From positions 2,876,828-2,940,827 of the forward strand of contig NZ_CP039865.1 in assembly GCF_005160265.1 (NCBI RefSeq): DNA of 64,000 nt, in the 5' to 3' direction. Below the pieces are notes generated by a model, which worked only from the letters and a program-made list of their open reading frames with translations, made no database searches and was not told the DNA's origin. Source of the DNA: Phreatobacter aquaticus (GTDB taxonomy: Bacteria; Pseudomonadota; Alphaproteobacteria; Rhizobiales; Phreatobacteraceae). Shown in pieces: positions 26,689-36,585 of this stretch. A program made the translations under genes and the position numbers. Each line of letters opens with the position of its first letter. The stretch's first letter is position 1.

Positions 26689-27525
26689 TTACTCGGCAGC
26701 CTTGCGGGCGCCGCGGACGCCAGCCGAAATCGAGCTCACCAGATCGGTCACCGCACTGACCGTGCCGGCCGTCGCCTTGCCGGAGGCATCCAGCGAGCCC
26801 TTGACCTGATCGACCAGCGCCGAGCCGACGACCACCGCATCCGCACCGCGGGCGACCGCGCTCGCATGATCGGCATTCTTCACGCCGAAGCCGACGGCGA
26901 CGGGCAGGCTCGTGTGCTTCTTGATGCGGGCAACCGCGCTGGCCGTCTGGCCGAAATCGGGCGTCGCCATGCCGGTAATGCCGGTGATCGACACGTAATA
27001 GACGAAGCCCGACGTGTTCTGCAGCACCTTGGGCAGGCGCTTGTCATCGGTGGTCGGGGTTGCCAGCCGGATGAAGTTGAGCCCGGCCTTGAGGGCGGGC
27101 AGGCAGAGTTCCTCGTCCTCTTCGGGCGGCAGGTCGACAACGATCAGCCCATCGACGCCGGCGGCCTTGGCATCGACCAGGAACTTCTCCACGCCGTAGA
27201 TATAGATCGGGTTGTAATAGCCCATCAGCACGATCGGCGTCGTCGGGTCGGAGGCGCGGAACCAGGCGATATCCTCCAGCGTCTTGCGGAGCGTCTGGCC
27301 GGCACCAAGCGCCCTGAGGCCGGCTGCCTGGATCGACGGGCCATCCGCCATCGGATCGGTGAACGGCATGCCGAATTCGATCACGTCGGCGCCAGCACCC
27401 GGAAGGGCCTGCAGGATGGCACGCGCGGTCTCACGGTCTGGATCGCCGGCCATCACATAGGTCACGAGGCCGGCGCGGCCTGCGCGGGCGAGATCGGCGA
27501 AGCGGGTGTCGAGGCGGGTGGTCAA
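26689..27525 (-). CDS. trpA: Tryptophan synthase alpha chain (TTG start)
   Basis: Cleaves indole-3-glycerol phosphate to indole and glyceraldehyde 3-phosphate. A 278-residue TIM barrel with the catalytic Glu50 in [11 protein letters not shown] and Asp61 in DPMADG, plus [11 protein letters not shown] and the phosphate-binding [11 protein letters not shown]. No ATG lies upstream in a suitable place. The TTG at 27525 overlaps the trpB stop codon (TTGA), giving translational coupling and the normal family length, so it is the likely start. Confidence 0.95.
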   Translation of the reverse strand: MTTRLDTRFADLARAGRAGLVTYVMAGDPDRETARAILQALPGAGADVIEFGMPFTDPMADGPSIQAAGLRALGAGQTLRKTLEDIAWFRASDPTTPIVLMGYYNPIYIYGVEKFLVDAKAAGVDGLIVVDLPPEEDEELCLPALKAGLNFIRLATPTTDDKRLPKVLQNTSGFVYYVSITGITGMATPDFGQTASAVARIKKHTSLPVAVGFGVKNADHASAVARGADAVVVGSALVDQVKGSLDASGKATAGTVSAVTDLVSSISAGVRGARKAAE

Positions 27526-28739
27526 AGCTTGGTCCCCAGGATTTCGGCGACCTGCGGGACGTCCTTGTCGCCGCGGCCGGAGAGGTTCATGACCATGATG
27601 TGGTCCTTCGGCTTGGTCGGCGCGAGGTCCTTCACCTTGGCCAGCGCATGGGCGCATTCGAGTGCCGGAATGATGCCCTCGACCTTGGAGAGAAGCTGGA
27701 AGGCTTCCAGAGCCTCATCGTCGGTTGCGGAGAGGTACGTCACGCGGCCCACGTCGCTCAGCCAGGAATGCTCGGGGCCGATGCCAGGATAGTCGAGGCC
27801 GGCCGAGATCGAGTGGCCTTCCTGGATCTGCCCGTCGTCATCCATCAGCAGATAGGTGCGGTTGCCGTGGAGAACGCCAGCGCGCCCGCCGGCAATCGAG
27901 GCAGCATGGAGATGGGTCAGGCCATGACCGGCCGCTTCCACGCCATAGATCTCGACGGAAGGGTCGTCGAGGAAGGGATGGAACAGGCCGATGGCGTTCG
28001 AGCCACCGCCGACGCAGGCGATCAGGCTGTCGGGCAGGCGGCCCTCGGCCTCCTGCATCTGCTCGCGGGTCTCGCGGCCGATGATCGACTGGAAGTCGCG
28101 CACCATGCCAGGATAGGGATGGGGACCGGCAACCGTGCCGATGCAGTAGAAGGTCGAGCCGACATTGGTCACCCAGTCGCGCAGCGCCTCGTTCATCGCG
28201 TCCTTCAGCGTCTTGGCGCCGGACTGGACGGGAACGACGGTCGCGCCCAGCATCTTCATGCGGAACACGTTGGAGGCCTGCCGGGCAACGTCCACCGCGC
28301 CCATATAGACGATGCATTCCAGGCCGAAGCGCGCGCAGAGCGTGGCGGTTGCAACGCCATGCTGGCCGGCGCCGGTCTCGGCGATGATCCGCTTCTTGCC
28401 CATGCGGCGGGCGAGCAGGATCTGGCCCAGAACGTTGTTCACCTTGTGCGAGCCGGTATGGTTCAGCTCTTCGCGCTTCAGATAGATCTTCGCGCCGCCG
28501 AGGTGCTCGGTCAGCCGCTCAGCGAAATAGAGCGGGCTCGGCCGGCCGACATAATGGGTGAGATAGCCGGCCATCTCCGCGGCATAGGCGGGATCGGCCT
28601 TGGCGTCGGCGTAAGCCTTCTCCAGGTCGAGGATCAGCGGCATCAGCGTTTCGGCGACGAAGCGGCCGCCATAGATGCCGAAGCGGCCGCGCTCGTCGGG
28701 ACCGGAGCGGAAGGAATTGGGCTTGGCGGGGGCATTCAT
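27522..28739 (-). CDS. trpB: Tryptophan synthase beta chain
   Basis: PLP enzyme that condenses indole with serine. A 405-residue protein with the PLP lysine at residue 99 in [13 protein letters not shown]. Other family segments are [23 protein letters not shown] for phosphate binding, and the C-terminal SGRGDKDV. It forms the alpha2-beta2 complex with TrpA, channelling indole. It starts 11 bases behind the trpF stop and overlaps trpA. Confidence 0.97.
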   Translation of the reverse strand: MNAPAKPNSFRSGPDERGRFGIYGGRFVAETLMPLILDLEKAYADAKADPAYAAEMAGYLTHYVGRPSPLYFAERLTEHLGGAKIYLKREELNHTGSHKVNNVLGQILLARRMGKKRIIAETGAGQHGVATATLCARFGLECIVYMGAVDVARQASNVFRMKMLGATVVPVQSGAKTLKDAMNEALRDWVTNVGSTFYCIGTVAGPHPYPGMVRDFQSIIGRETREQMQEAEGRLPDSLIACVGGGSNAIGLFHPFLDDPSVEIYGVEAAGHGLTHLHAASIAGGRAGVLHGNRTYLLMDDDGQIQEGHSISAGLDYPGIGPEHSWLSDVGRVTYLSATDDEALEAFQLLSKVEGIIPALECAHALAKVKDLAPTKPKDHIMVMNLSGRGDKDVPQVAEILGTKL

Positions 28740-28750
28740 CAGCGTGTTCC

Positions 28751-29434
28751 TCAGCCTGCAGCCGCGAAAGCGGCTCCGTAGCCAACCTCGGCCTCCGCCC
28801 GGCGGGCGGCGGCGACGAAGGCCTTGATCTTGTCGGCGTCCTTGATGCCGGGCGCACTTTCTACCCCGGACGAGACGTCGACGCCGGCCAGCCGAGTGCG
28901 GCGAATGGCGTCGGCGACATTGTCGGGGTCGAGGCCTCCGGAAAGCATGACCGGCCGCCCAGGGTCAAGGCCGGCAACCAGGTCCCAGTCGAAGGCGAGC
29001 CCGTTCCCGCCGGGATGGGCTGCGTCCTTCGGGGGCTTGGCATCGACCAGCAGCATGTCGGAAACCGCGGCATAGGCGGGAATGTCGGCGAGATCGGACC
29101 GCGCCGATACCCCCACAGCCTTCATGACGCGCACCTTGAACCGCTGACGGATGTCGGCGACCCGTTCGGGCGTTTCCCGGCCGTGCAGCTGGATCAGGTC
29201 AGGTTTGAGGTCGCGCATGACGAGTTGCAGGAAATCATCGTCCGGATCGACGGTCAGCGCGACGACCGCTGCTCGCCCGCAGGTGCGGCCCGACAGGGTG
29301 CAGGCTGTCGCCAGCGACACGTTGCGCGGGCTCTTTGCGAAGAAGACAAGCCCAACCATGTCGGCGCCCGCATTGAGCGCCGTCTCCATGATGGCCATCG
29401 TCTTGATGCCGCAGATTTTCACCAGCAGGGGCAT
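28751..29434 (-). CDS. trpF: Phosphoribosylanthranilate isomerase
   Basis: Third step of tryptophan synthesis, an Amadori rearrangement. A TIM barrel of about 227 residues with VKICGIKT at the start carrying the catalytic cysteine, [23 protein letters not shown] and [10 protein letters not shown] with the [10 protein letters not shown] phosphate site near the end. The Met at 29434 is preferred because it lies directly before the first strand; an upstream Met (29464) would add 10 residues. First gene of the trpFBA-accD-folC run. Confidence 0.95.
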   Translation of the reverse strand: MPLLVKICGIKTMAIMETALNAGADMVGLVFFAKSPRNVSLATACTLSGRTCGRAAVVALTVDPDDDFLQLVMRDLKPDLIQLHGRETPERVADIRQRFKVRVMKAVGVSARSDLADIPAYAAVSDMLLVDAKPPKDAAHPGGNGLAFDWDLVAGLDPGRPVMLSGGLDPDNVADAIRRTRLAGVDVSSGVESAPGIKDADKIKAFVAAARRAEAEVGYGAAFAAAG

Positions 29435-29580
29435 GGCGGGAGCTTTTAGAGCGAGAACGGACAAAGCGATAGGGTCGGCTGCTTTTGATCGTCACCTGTC
29501 ATGTGGGCATGCTAGGGCAAACCCCTAGGCTTCATGTCATTGCGGCTGTTACGCTCGCTGCCGCCATAAGGATCGCGCAT

Positions 29581-30582
29581 ATGTCCAAGAATGAGATTTC
29601 CATCGAGCGGCGTGAGCTTGGAACCGGTGGCCTCGTGGTCTCGGCCATCGGCCTTGGCTGCATGCCGCTCTCCGGCGTCTATGGCGCCGCCGACGACAAG
29701 GCCTCCGAAGACCTGATCCGCCATGCGATCGACCGCGGCATCGATCATCTGGATTCCGCCGACATGTATGGCTGGGGACACAATGAGGAAGTGGTCGGCC
29801 GTGCCATCAAGGGGCGCCGCGACCGCGTGGTCCTGGCGACCAAGTTCGGTCAGGTGAAGGGCGAGAATGGCGGTCCGAATGGCGTCAATTCCAGGCCCGA
29901 ATATGTGATCGCGGCCTGCGAGGCGAGCCTGAAGCGTCTCGGCGAGGAGGTGATCGACCTCTATACCCAGCATCGCGTCGACCCGAACGTGCCGATCGAA
30001 GACACGGTCGGCGCCATGGCCAAGCTCGTCGAGCAGGGCAAGGTCCGCTATCTCGGATTGTCGGAGGCAAGCGCCGAGACGATCCGCCGCGCCCACGCGA
30101 CCCATCCGATCGCTGCGGTCCAGACCGAGTTCTCGCTGCTCTACCGCGAAGAAGGTGATGCCACCCGTATCGTCACCAAGGAACTGGGCATCGGCTTCGT
30201 CGGCTATTCGCCGCTCGGCCGTGGCTTTCTCACCGGCACGATCACCGAGCTTTCCCAGATCGACAACCGGCGCGCGCTCCACCCGCGCTTCCAGGGCGAG
30301 AACTTCGCCCATAACCGCGAACTGCTCGGCCGCTTCGAGGACATGGCACGCGCCAAGGGCTGCACGCCGTCGCAGCTGGCGCTGGCCTGGGTCCTGGCCC
30401 AGGGCAAGGATGTTGTGGCGATCCCCGGCACACGGTCCATCGAGCGCTGGGACGAGAACATGGGCGCGCTTGATCTGGCATTGACGGGCGCCGATCTCGC
30501 TTCGCTCGACGAGGCGATCCCGGCCGGCGCTGCCGCCGGCGACCGCTATCCGGCGGTGCAGATGAAGGCCGTCCAGCTCTGA
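29581..30582 (+). CDS. Aldo/keto reductase
   Basis: A 333-residue NADPH-dependent AKR. The catalytic tetrad is visible: Asp and Tyr in DSADMYGWG, Lys in LATKFG and His in LYTQHRVDP. The C-terminal nucleotide site is [16 protein letters not shown]. The ATG at 29581 has an AAGGA site upstream; codons before it lack coding character. It lies divergent to trpF and converges on the cyclodeaminase-like gene (3 bases between stops), interrupting an otherwise conserved trp-lapA-ihfB block. Substrate unknown. Confidence 0.92.
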   Translation: MSKNEISIERRELGTGGLVVSAIGLGCMPLSGVYGAADDKASEDLIRHAIDRGIDHLDSADMYGWGHNEEVVGRAIKGRRDRVVLATKFGQVKGENGGPNGVNSRPEYVIAACEASLKRLGEEVIDLYTQHRVDPNVPIEDTVGAMAKLVEQGKVRYLGLSEASAETIRRAHATHPIAAVQTEFSLLYREEGDATRIVTKELGIGFVGYSPLGRGFLTGTITELSQIDNRRALHPRFQGENFAHNRELLGRFEDMARAKGCTPSQLALAWVLAQGKDVVAIPGTRSIERWDENMGALDLALTGADLASLDEAIPAGAAAGDRYPAVQMKAVQL

Positions 30583-30585
30583 CCG

Positions 30586-31545
30586 TCAGACCGGCAGCGA
30601 CCGCCAGACCAGCATGGCGGCCGCAAGGTCCTCGAGCGCGGTTCCCACCGACTTGAACAGCGTGATCTCGTCATCCGATGCGCGGCCCCGGTGGGTGCCG
30701 CGCGCGAGATCGAAGAGGTCAGCCTTCACATCGCTCTCTTGGATCAGGCCGCGCCGGATGGGATCGACGATATCGCCGGCCTCGTGCAGGCCGCCGGCAC
30801 GGGTGTCGACGAACAGGCTCGCCCGCAACACCGCCGCATCGTCGGTCTCGCGCATAGCCGGGGTATAGCCGCCGACCAGATCGAGATGGGCGCCGGGCTT
30901 CAGCCAGTCACCCGAGACCAGCGGATTGGTCGAAATCGTCGCGCAGGAGACGATATCGGCCTCCTCGACCGCCGATTGCAGATCGCTCGCGACCGTGATC
31001 GTGATACCGGGCAAGGTGCCCTTCAGGCCTTCAGCGAGTTGAGAGGCCTTCTCGCGCGACCGGTTCCACAACGTGACATGACGGATCGGCCGCGCCGCGG
31101 CGTGAGCCCGGATGAGGTGAGGGGCAAGCGCGCCCGCGCCCACCATCACCATGCGCGAGGCGTCCTTGGCCGCGAGATAGCGCGCCGCGAGCGCGCTGGC
31201 CGCAGCGGTCCGCCAGACAGTGAGCGCGGTGCCATCCATCACGGCGAGCGGCGCGCCGGTCGCGCCATTGCACAGGATATAGCTGCCATAGATGGCGGGC
31301 AGGCCCCGGGTGCCATTCTCGGGAAACACCGAGACGATCTTGGTGCCGACGAAGGCATCTTCGCCGACACCGGTCCAGGCCGGCATCAGCAGCAACATCG
31401 CGTCCCGTGCGCCGGGCCCCTGGGGGATCGGGTGATGGTGGCGCAGCGGCACCGTGACCTCGGCCCGGAAGGCTTCGGCCAGGGCATCGGTCATGGCGGA
31501 ATGGGTCAGAGCGCCGGCGATCTCGGCGGCGGATACGATGCGCAT
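30586..31545 (-). CDS. Ornithine cyclodeaminase / mu-crystallin family protein
   Basis: A 319-residue NAD(P)-dependent protein. The Rossmann motif is MVMVGAGALAPHLIRAH, followed by VTLWNRSREKASQLAEGL. FVGTKIVSVFPENG and the HLDLVGGYTPAMRETDD segment match the family. Members act as ornithine cyclodeaminase, alanine dehydrogenase or ketimine/imine reductase, so the substrate is left open. The start at 31545 lies 4 bases after the lapA stop, suggesting it has been added to the ihfB-lapA operon. Confidence 0.88.
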   Translation of the reverse strand: MRIVSAAEIAGALTHSAMTDALAEAFRAEVTVPLRHHHPIPQGPGARDAMLLLMPAWTGVGEDAFVGTKIVSVFPENGTRGLPAIYGSYILCNGATGAPLAVMDGTALTVWRTAAASALAARYLAAKDASRMVMVGAGALAPHLIRAHAAARPIRHVTLWNRSREKASQLAEGLKGTLPGITITVASDLQSAVEEADIVSCATISTNPLVSGDWLKPGAHLDLVGGYTPAMRETDDAAVLRASLFVDTRAGGLHEAGDIVDPIRRGLIQESDVKADLFDLARGTHRGRASDDEITLFKSVGTALEDLAAAMLVWRSLPV

Positions 31546-31549
31546 GACG

Positions 31550-31924
31550 TCAGGCGGCCGGTCGCGTGAAGAAGGCGAGGGGGCCGCCGGACTGGGGTTC
31601 CGGGGCCGTGCCGCCGATCCGTGCGAGCTCGGAGCGCAGCCGCTGGGTTTCCTCGTTGGCGATCGCGAGCTCGTGCTCGGCCTTGCGGGCGCGGCGGCGA
31701 TGCTGACCCTGCCGGAACCAGACGGCAACGCCGCCCAGCACGACGCCGAGGATCAGGCAGACGAACACCAGGGCAAAGAGCGGCAACACGACCGATGCGG
31801 CGGCATTGTCCCGGTTGAACGGGTCAAATGACACGGAGACCGGCGCTCGGTTGGCAACCGCCATCACAACCGCGATCAGGGCGACGGGGGCGAGGATCAG
31901 CCAATTGAGGATGCGCCGGAGCAT
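31550..31924 (-). CDS. LapA-domain (DUF1049) inner-membrane protein
   Basis: A 124-residue protein with two hydrophobic segments (LNWLILAPVALIAVVMAVAN and VVLPLFALVFVCLILGVVLG) followed by a basic, coiled-coil-prone cytoplasmic tail (HRRRARKAEHELAIANEETQ). This is the plan of LapA, which in enterobacteria helps control LPS assembly. It starts 2 bases after the ihfB stop, a neighbourhood conserved in the order. Confidence 0.85.
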   Translation of the reverse strand: MLRRILNWLILAPVALIAVVMAVANRAPVSVSFDPFNRDNAAASVVLPLFALVFVCLILGVVLGGVAVWFRQGQHRRRARKAEHELAIANEETQRLRSELARIGGTAPEPQSGGPLAFFTRPAA

Positions 31925-31926
31925 GA

Positions 31927-32208
31927 TCAGACCCTGTTCAGACGTTCGCGCATTTCCTTGCCGGTCTTGAAGAAGGGCACGACCTTGTCGTCCACCGCCA
32001 CATGCGCACCGGTGCGCGGGTTGCGGCCGACGCGGGCATTGCGCTCCTTGACCGAGAAGGCGCCGAAGCCGCGCAGTTCCACCCGGTCGCCACGGGCCAG
32101 CGCCGAGACGATCTCGTCGAGGATCGCGTTGACGATGTTCTCGACATCGCGCTGGTAGAGCTGCGGGTTCTGTTCTGCGATCTTCTGGACGAGTTCGGAC
32201 TTGATCAT
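31927..32208 (-). CDS. ihfB: Integration host factor, beta subunit
   Basis: A 93-residue DNA-bending protein of the HU/IHF family. Visible are the dimer helices [20 protein letters not shown] and the beta-arm with the proline region [10 protein letters not shown], then [15 protein letters not shown]. With IhfA it bends DNA at promoters and recombination sites. The Met at 32208 begins the family domain; codons upstream in frame belong to the sppA shadow. It follows sppA by 49 bases. Confidence 0.95.
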   Translation of the reverse strand: MIKSELVQKIAEQNPQLYQRDVENIVNAILDEIVSALARGDRVELRGFGAFSVKERNARVGRNPRTGAHVAVDDKVVPFFKTGKEMRERLNRV

Positions 32209-32257
32209 CTTCTTCGCGCTGGCAACCAGCGCCCCAGGTTGAATTTTCCGAAATGGA

Positions 32258-33229
32258 TCAGGGGGTTGGAGGCTGCCAGACCGCCAGGAGGCCGTCAAGC
32301 GCCGACCGCTCGATCGTGGCCACGATGCTGGATGCGCGCAGCCGCTCGGCCACACTGCTCAAGCCAACGGCGTCCGCAACCGCAACACCCGCCTGGGCGA
32401 CGAAGGGCAGGCCGCCGGTGGCGCGGGGGCGGTACAGCCTGACGGCCGTGTTGCGTGCGATGCCCTTGGTCGCCAGCCAGTCGCGCGCTTCGCTCTCCCC
32501 GCCGATCACGTCGACCAGCTTGAGGGTGCGGGCGCGCGATCCGGAGAACACCCGGCCGTCGGCGACGACGCGCAATTCGTCATCGGTCATGCCGCGGCGA
32601 TCCTTCACCAGGCGCTGGAACCATTGATAGCTGTCAGTCACGACCTCGCGAAGCGCGGCCGTCGCCTCGGGGCTGGTCGGCTCGAAGCCGCTCGGCTGGG
32701 CCTTGAGCGGGGTTGAGCGGATGGCCTCAACCTTGACACCCCAGGTCTCCAGGAGGCGAGCAACATTGGGAAATTGCACGATGACGCCGATCGAACCGGT
32801 CATCGAGGTCTCGCGCGTCACGATATGATCGGCTGCAATGGCAGCAATATAGCCACCGGATGCGGCCATGCCGTCCACAACCGCGACGGTGGGCTTGGTT
32901 GCGGCCACCCTGCGGATCGCCAGAAACAGCGCCTCGGAACCGGCAACCGTGCCGCCGGGCGAGTCGATGTTCACCACGAGACCGCGCACCGCATCGTTCT
33001 GTCCGATACGCTCGATCATCCGGATCAGGTCGGCATTCTGCGTGATGAGGCCCTTGACCTCGATCCGGGCGATATGCGGGGCGACCCCGAAGGCACCCGT
33101 TGCACGGCCCGCTGCATAGCCGGCAACGCCCAGGCCAATGACGCCGAAGACGACGGCCACCACGCGCCAGAATGTCACTTTGCGCCGTAGGAGACGGCGG
33201 TCCAGCACGGCGTCGGTGTCGAGCGGCAT
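32258..33229 (-). CDS. sppA: Signal peptide peptidase SppA (S49)
   Basis: Degrades cleaved signal peptides in the inner membrane. A 323-residue short-form SppA with one N-terminal membrane anchor (residues about 19-42). The nucleophile Ser124 is in [12 protein letters not shown] and the general base Lys176 in [26 protein letters not shown] is also typical. It precedes ihfB, as in related genomes. Confidence 0.94.
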   Translation of the reverse strand: MPLDTDAVLDRRLLRRKVTFWRVVAVVFGVIGLGVAGYAAGRATGAFGVAPHIARIEVKGLITQNADLIRMIERIGQNDAVRGLVVNIDSPGGTVAGSEALFLAIRRVAATKPTVAVVDGMAASGGYIAAIAADHIVTRETSMTGSIGVIVQFPNVARLLETWGVKVEAIRSTPLKAQPSGFEPTSPEATAALREVVTDSYQWFQRLVKDRRGMTDDELRVVADGRVFSGSRARTLKLVDVIGGESEARDWLATKGIARNTAVRLYRPRATGGLPFVAQAGVAVADAVGLSSVAERLRASSIVATIERSALDGLLAVWQPPTP

Positions 33230-33326
33230 GATCTGGCTCCGCGGGTTTTCAACCGCCCGGCGTCGCCGCCGGGCTCGCCGTTGAGGTAGACCCGCAGGCG
33301 CCCCGGCGCAAGGCTGAGGTGCTGGG

Positions 33327-34217
33327 TCAGCGTTCCATCATGAAGGATGTGATCCGTCCCGTGACTTCGGGGGCATAGAGAATCCGTCGGTGACCGAGGC
33401 CGTCAACGGGATAAAGGACGCCATTCCCGCCTGCATCGGCCAGCTTTTCGCCATCGGCGAACGGGATTTCCCGATCGTCGCGGGAATGGACGACGAGAAA
33501 CGGAAGGCCGCTTCCGGCCAGGATACGCCCGACCCGAAGGCTGTCGAGGCTGCGTCCGCCACGGCTCGTGAGCTGGTCTTCGAACGAGGTCTGGGCCCGT
33601 GGGCCGAGGCCTGCCAGTTCGCCGAAGCGGCGGGTAACGTCCTCGATCGCGTTGGGCACCGAGACGAGTGCGATCCGGGACGCTGGAACCGGGCCGGCGA
33701 GCGGCGCGGTACCCTCGATGGCGACTGCCGTGACAGCGCCGCCAAAGGAATAGGCGACGATCCCATGCAGGGGGCCAAGTTCGGCGGCGAGGGCGTGAAG
33801 CGCTCGGGCGCTATCGAACGGGTCCGTCACACGGCCGGACGAGTCGCCATGCGCGGGCAGATCGAACGCGAGGACACGAAATCCAGCCTGCACCAGGTCA
33901 GCCGCAAAGCTGCGCATGAAATAGGCCTGATTGGCCCAGCCATGGACCAGCGCAACCGTTTCGCCTCGGTCCTGCGCCGGATCCGGCATGAACCGATAGG
34001 CCTGGACGTGGCCTGCGCCGAAAGGGATGCGGTGGGATTCAGCTGCGGCGAAGGCCTGACGTCCCTCTTCGACTACCGCCTGCTTGCGGGCGTTCGGTCC
34101 CATCGGGTCGAACGGCGTGCGGAACAGCCGGAGCGCCACGCGCCCCGTCGTTTGCGGAGCGAGAACGCTGCCGACCTGCATCCCGGTCCGGAGCGCCTTG
34201 AACGCAAGGCCTTTCAT
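33327..34217 (-). CDS. Alpha/beta hydrolase
   Basis: A 296-residue hydrolase. The oxyanion-region motif is LVHGWANQAYFMRSFA, the nucleophile Ser157 lies in AYSFGG (a GxSxG variant with Ala first), the Asp is likely in VVHSRDDREIPF and the His in DGLGHRRIL. No signal peptide; cytoplasmic. It is divergent from a MarR gene whose putative operators lie between the two starts, so it is a likely target of that regulator. Substrate unknown; an ester or lipid-like compound is plausible. Confidence 0.87.
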   Translation of the reverse strand: MKGLAFKALRTGMQVGSVLAPQTTGRVALRLFRTPFDPMGPNARKQAVVEEGRQAFAAAESHRIPFGAGHVQAYRFMPDPAQDRGETVALVHGWANQAYFMRSFAADLVQAGFRVLAFDLPAHGDSSGRVTDPFDSARALHALAAELGPLHGIVAYSFGGAVTAVAIEGTAPLAGPVPASRIALVSVPNAIEDVTRRFGELAGLGPRAQTSFEDQLTSRGGRSLDSLRVGRILAGSGLPFLVVHSRDDREIPFADGEKLADAGGNGVLYPVDGLGHRRILYAPEVTGRITSFMMER

Positions 34218-34240
34218 GATGCTTCTCCGTCCGGTATCAT

Positions 34241-34276
34241 TTGTTCAACACTGAACAATCTAGTTCAAGGTTGAAC
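34241..34276. promoter_or_regulatory. Two inverted repeats, candidate MarR operators
   Basis: TTGTTCA-N4-TGAACAA (34241-34258) and GTTCAA-GG-TTGAAC (34263-34276) lie between the divergent hydrolase and MarR genes. Both are perfect in the arms and share the GTTCA/TGAAC core. This is the expected geometry for MarR dimers that repress both transcripts. Confidence 0.6.
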
Positions 34277-34279
34277 GAA

Positions 34280-34783
34280 GTGCAACGGGAAACGGACCAA
34301 AGGGTGCCGGAACAGAAGCGCGAGAGCCGGAACTATGCGCGTCCCTGGGACGTGCCGGGCTTTAGCTCATGGCTGAGTGTGGTGAAGGTCCACCACGCCT
34401 GCGAGGCGGCCATGTCGCAGGCGATGGAGCCGCTCGGCCTGTCGCTGTCGCATTACGACATTCTGGCCAATCTCGAGCGTTCGCCCGATCTGCCGCAGCG
34501 TGATCTGGTGGCCAAGCTTCTGGTCGGGAAGAGCGCTGTCAGCATGACCTTGCCGGAACTCGAGCGGCGCGGATTGATCACCCGTGCCCGTGATCCCGTC
34601 GACGGCAGGATCAGGCGCCTGTCGCTGACGGATGCCGGACGGGACCTGACCACAAAGGCGCTCGCGGTTCACGCGGACATCGTCGCCATCATGATGGAAG
34701 CGGGCGGACCGAGCGACGCCGATGCGGTGGCAGCGGCCATGGGGCGGATCCAGGTCGCGCTCCAGGCCGTCCGCAAGGACTGA
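34280..34783 (+). CDS. MarR-family transcriptional regulator
   Basis: A 167-residue winged-helix repressor. The DNA-binding part is LSLSHYDILANLERSPDLPQ, LVAKLLVGKSAVSMTLPEL and the wing with the DPVDGRIRRLSLTDAGRDL signature. I chose GTG 34280, which has AAGG 9 bases upstream; the in-frame TTG at 34241 overlaps the operator repeats, and GTG 34304 lacks spacing. It probably represses itself and the divergent hydrolase until a phenolic or lipophilic ligand binds. Confidence 0.87.
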   Translation: MQRETDQRVPEQKRESRNYARPWDVPGFSSWLSVVKVHHACEAAMSQAMEPLGLSLSHYDILANLERSPDLPQRDLVAKLLVGKSAVSMTLPELERRGLITRARDPVDGRIRRLSLTDAGRDLTTKALAVHADIVAIMMEAGGPSDADAVAAAMGRIQVALQAVRKD

Positions 34784-34787
34784 TCCG

Positions 34788-35117
34788 CTAGCGCCGGCTC
34801 TTGCGCTTCGTATCCGGACGCAGCAGGGCGCGCTGGCGCATGAAGGCGAACGCGCTGGCAACGGCGAGGGCTCCGCCGCAGACAATGCCAACCGGAAAGA
34901 CCGCGGACATGGCCAGGATATAGGCGAAGGGCTGGGTTTCGTAATCGAAGTCCCAGGCCGTTTCCTCGCGACCGAAGGCAACCACACCGTCCATCCAGGC
35001 GGAGCGCAGCTGGATGAACATGTAGAGCGCGATGAACAGGCCCGCGGCAACGCCAACGACGGCAATAGCCGCCGCTACGGAGGGATGCAGCCGACGGGTT
35101 TGCTGTGGATCGATCAT
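34788..35117 (-). CDS. Small membrane protein of unknown function
   Basis: A 109-residue protein with two clear hydrophobic segments (AAAIAVVGVAAGLFIALYMF and AYILAMSAVFPVGIVCGGAL) and a basic C-terminus (RPDTKRKSRR). The loop between them carries WDFDYETQ. The Met at 35117 is preferred over 35147 because a GAGAG-type site precedes it. It converges on the MarR gene with 4 bases between stops. I do not recognise the family. Confidence 0.65.
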   Translation of the reverse strand: MIDPQQTRRLHPSVAAAIAVVGVAAGLFIALYMFIQLRSAWMDGVVAFGREETAWDFDYETQPFAYILAMSAVFPVGIVCGGALAVASAFAFMRQRALLRPDTKRKSRR

Positions 35118-35231
35118 CACGCTCTCTAGCTGCGAACCGGACGCCATTTGAACCCGTCCGCGGGCTCAAGACAAGTTACAAGACTGTAACGAGTGGTAGC
35201 CTGATCTGTTCCCGTGATCCGGGGCGTGGGA

Positions 35232-35948
35232 TCATCCAAGCGTTGTGGCGATCTCGGCGAGAATGGCATCGGCCGCAGCGGCCGGGTCGCGCGCGCCGGT
35301 GATCGGCCGTCCGACGACAAGGCGGTCCGCCCCGCCGGCGATGGCAGCGGAAGGGGTGACGATTCGCTTCTGATCGCCAATCTCGGCTCCCTTGGGCCTG
35401 ATGCCCGGTGTCACCAACTCGATCCGATCGGGGATTCCGGCCGCACGCAGCATGCCGGTCTCCTGGGCCGAGCAGACGATGCCATCGATTCCGATCGCAA
35501 CGGCCTGCCTGGCCTTATTCTGCACGAGCGTTGTGACATTGCCCTGATAGCCGGCCTCGGCACAGTCGACATCGTTCCACGAGGTCAGGATGGTCACGGC
35601 GAGGATCTTCAGGCCTGAGCCTTCACGGCCAGCGACGGCCGCCTTCATCGTCTGCGGATAGGCATGGACGGTGAGATAATGCGCGCCGGTGCGCACGATC
35701 GATTCGACGCCCTCGCGCACCGTGTTGTCGATGTCGTGAAGCTTGAGGTCGAAGAAGATCGTCTTGCCCGAGGCCGCAAGTTCGCGCCCGAAGGCGATGC
35801 CGTCCGAATAGCCCAGCCGGTAGCCGATCTTGTAATGTGTCGCGCTATCGCCGAGCAGCGCCACGAGGCGCTCGGCCTCGGACAGGCTCGACAGGTCAAG
35901 CGCCACGAACAGCTTTTGGCGGGGGTCCAGGTTGGATGTCAGCGTCAC
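35232..35948 (-). CDS. pyrF: Orotidine 5'-phosphate decarboxylase
   Basis: Last step of UMP synthesis. A 238-residue TIM barrel with the catalytic array in [12 protein letters not shown] (Lys69) and the phosphate site in [16 protein letters not shown] and [14 protein letters not shown]. The start overlaps the upstream flavin-reductase stop by 4 bases, so the two are co-translated. Confidence 0.96.
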   Translation of the reverse strand: MTLTSNLDPRQKLFVALDLSSLSEAERLVALLGDSATHYKIGYRLGYSDGIAFGRELAASGKTIFFDLKLHDIDNTVREGVESIVRTGAHYLTVHAYPQTMKAAVAGREGSGLKILAVTILTSWNDVDCAEAGYQGNVTTLVQNKARQAVAIGIDGIVCSAQETGMLRAAGIPDRIELVTPGIRPKGAEIGDQKRIVTPSAAIAGGADRLVVGRPITGARDPAAAADAILAEIATTLG

Positions 35949-36523
35949 GCGAAGGCCGTCCTTGCTTTCTCGATGAGGGACTTGCAGCAGGCCGACAAGG
36001 CGCCCCGGACCCGGTCGTCCTTGATTGTGCCTGCCTCGTCGAACGCCTGGTGGGCCGCTGACACGGCGACAGTCTCCGGGATCACCAGCGCGCCGCAGCC
36101 GAGCTCCAGCACCTGTCGCGTCGCCATCTGCGAGCGCATGCCGCCAAAGCCGCCGGGCGAGGCGGACCCCAGCGCAAAGACCCGGTTGTGATAGGCCGCG
36201 AGCGGCCCTTCACCCGGTTCGCGCACCCGGCTCACCCAGTCGATTGTGTTCTTGAGCAGCGGCGTGACCCCGGCATTATATTCCGGGCCGGCAATGAAAA
36301 TGCCCTGGTGGGCGCAGAACTGGCGCTTGAGCTTGAGCGCCGCCTCCGGTTGCCCTGACGCCGTCTCGAGATCGCCGTCATAGAGCGGCATCGCATAGTC
36401 AGCCAGGGAGATGAGCGTCACCGAGGCGTCGAGGCGCGCCAATTCTGCGGCGGCCGCGGCCGCGAGCTTCGTGTTGAACGAGCCCGTGCGGATCGAACCG
36501 GAGAAGACAAGGATACGGATCAT
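35945..36523 (-). CDS. NADPH-dependent FMN reductase
   Basis: A 192-residue flavodoxin-fold reductase. The FMN phosphate loop is [14 protein letters not shown], followed by [19 protein letters not shown] and [14 protein letters not shown], both typical of the ArsH/ChrR-like group. It supplies reduced flavin or reduces quinones; the physiological acceptor is unknown. It overlaps pyrF by 4 bases. Confidence 0.9.
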   Translation of the reverse strand: MIRILVFSGSIRTGSFNTKLAAAAAAELARLDASVTLISLADYAMPLYDGDLETASGQPEAALKLKRQFCAHQGIFIAGPEYNAGVTPLLKNTIDWVSRVREPGEGPLAAYHNRVFALGSASPGGFGGMRSQMATRQVLELGCGALVIPETVAVSAAHQAFDEAGTIKDDRVRGALSACCKSLIEKARTAFA

Positions 36524-36585
36524 GACGCACCGGCTTGGGGGAGAGACCGGGGCTTTCTAGCCGCCGCCCGCCCGCCGGTAAACGA

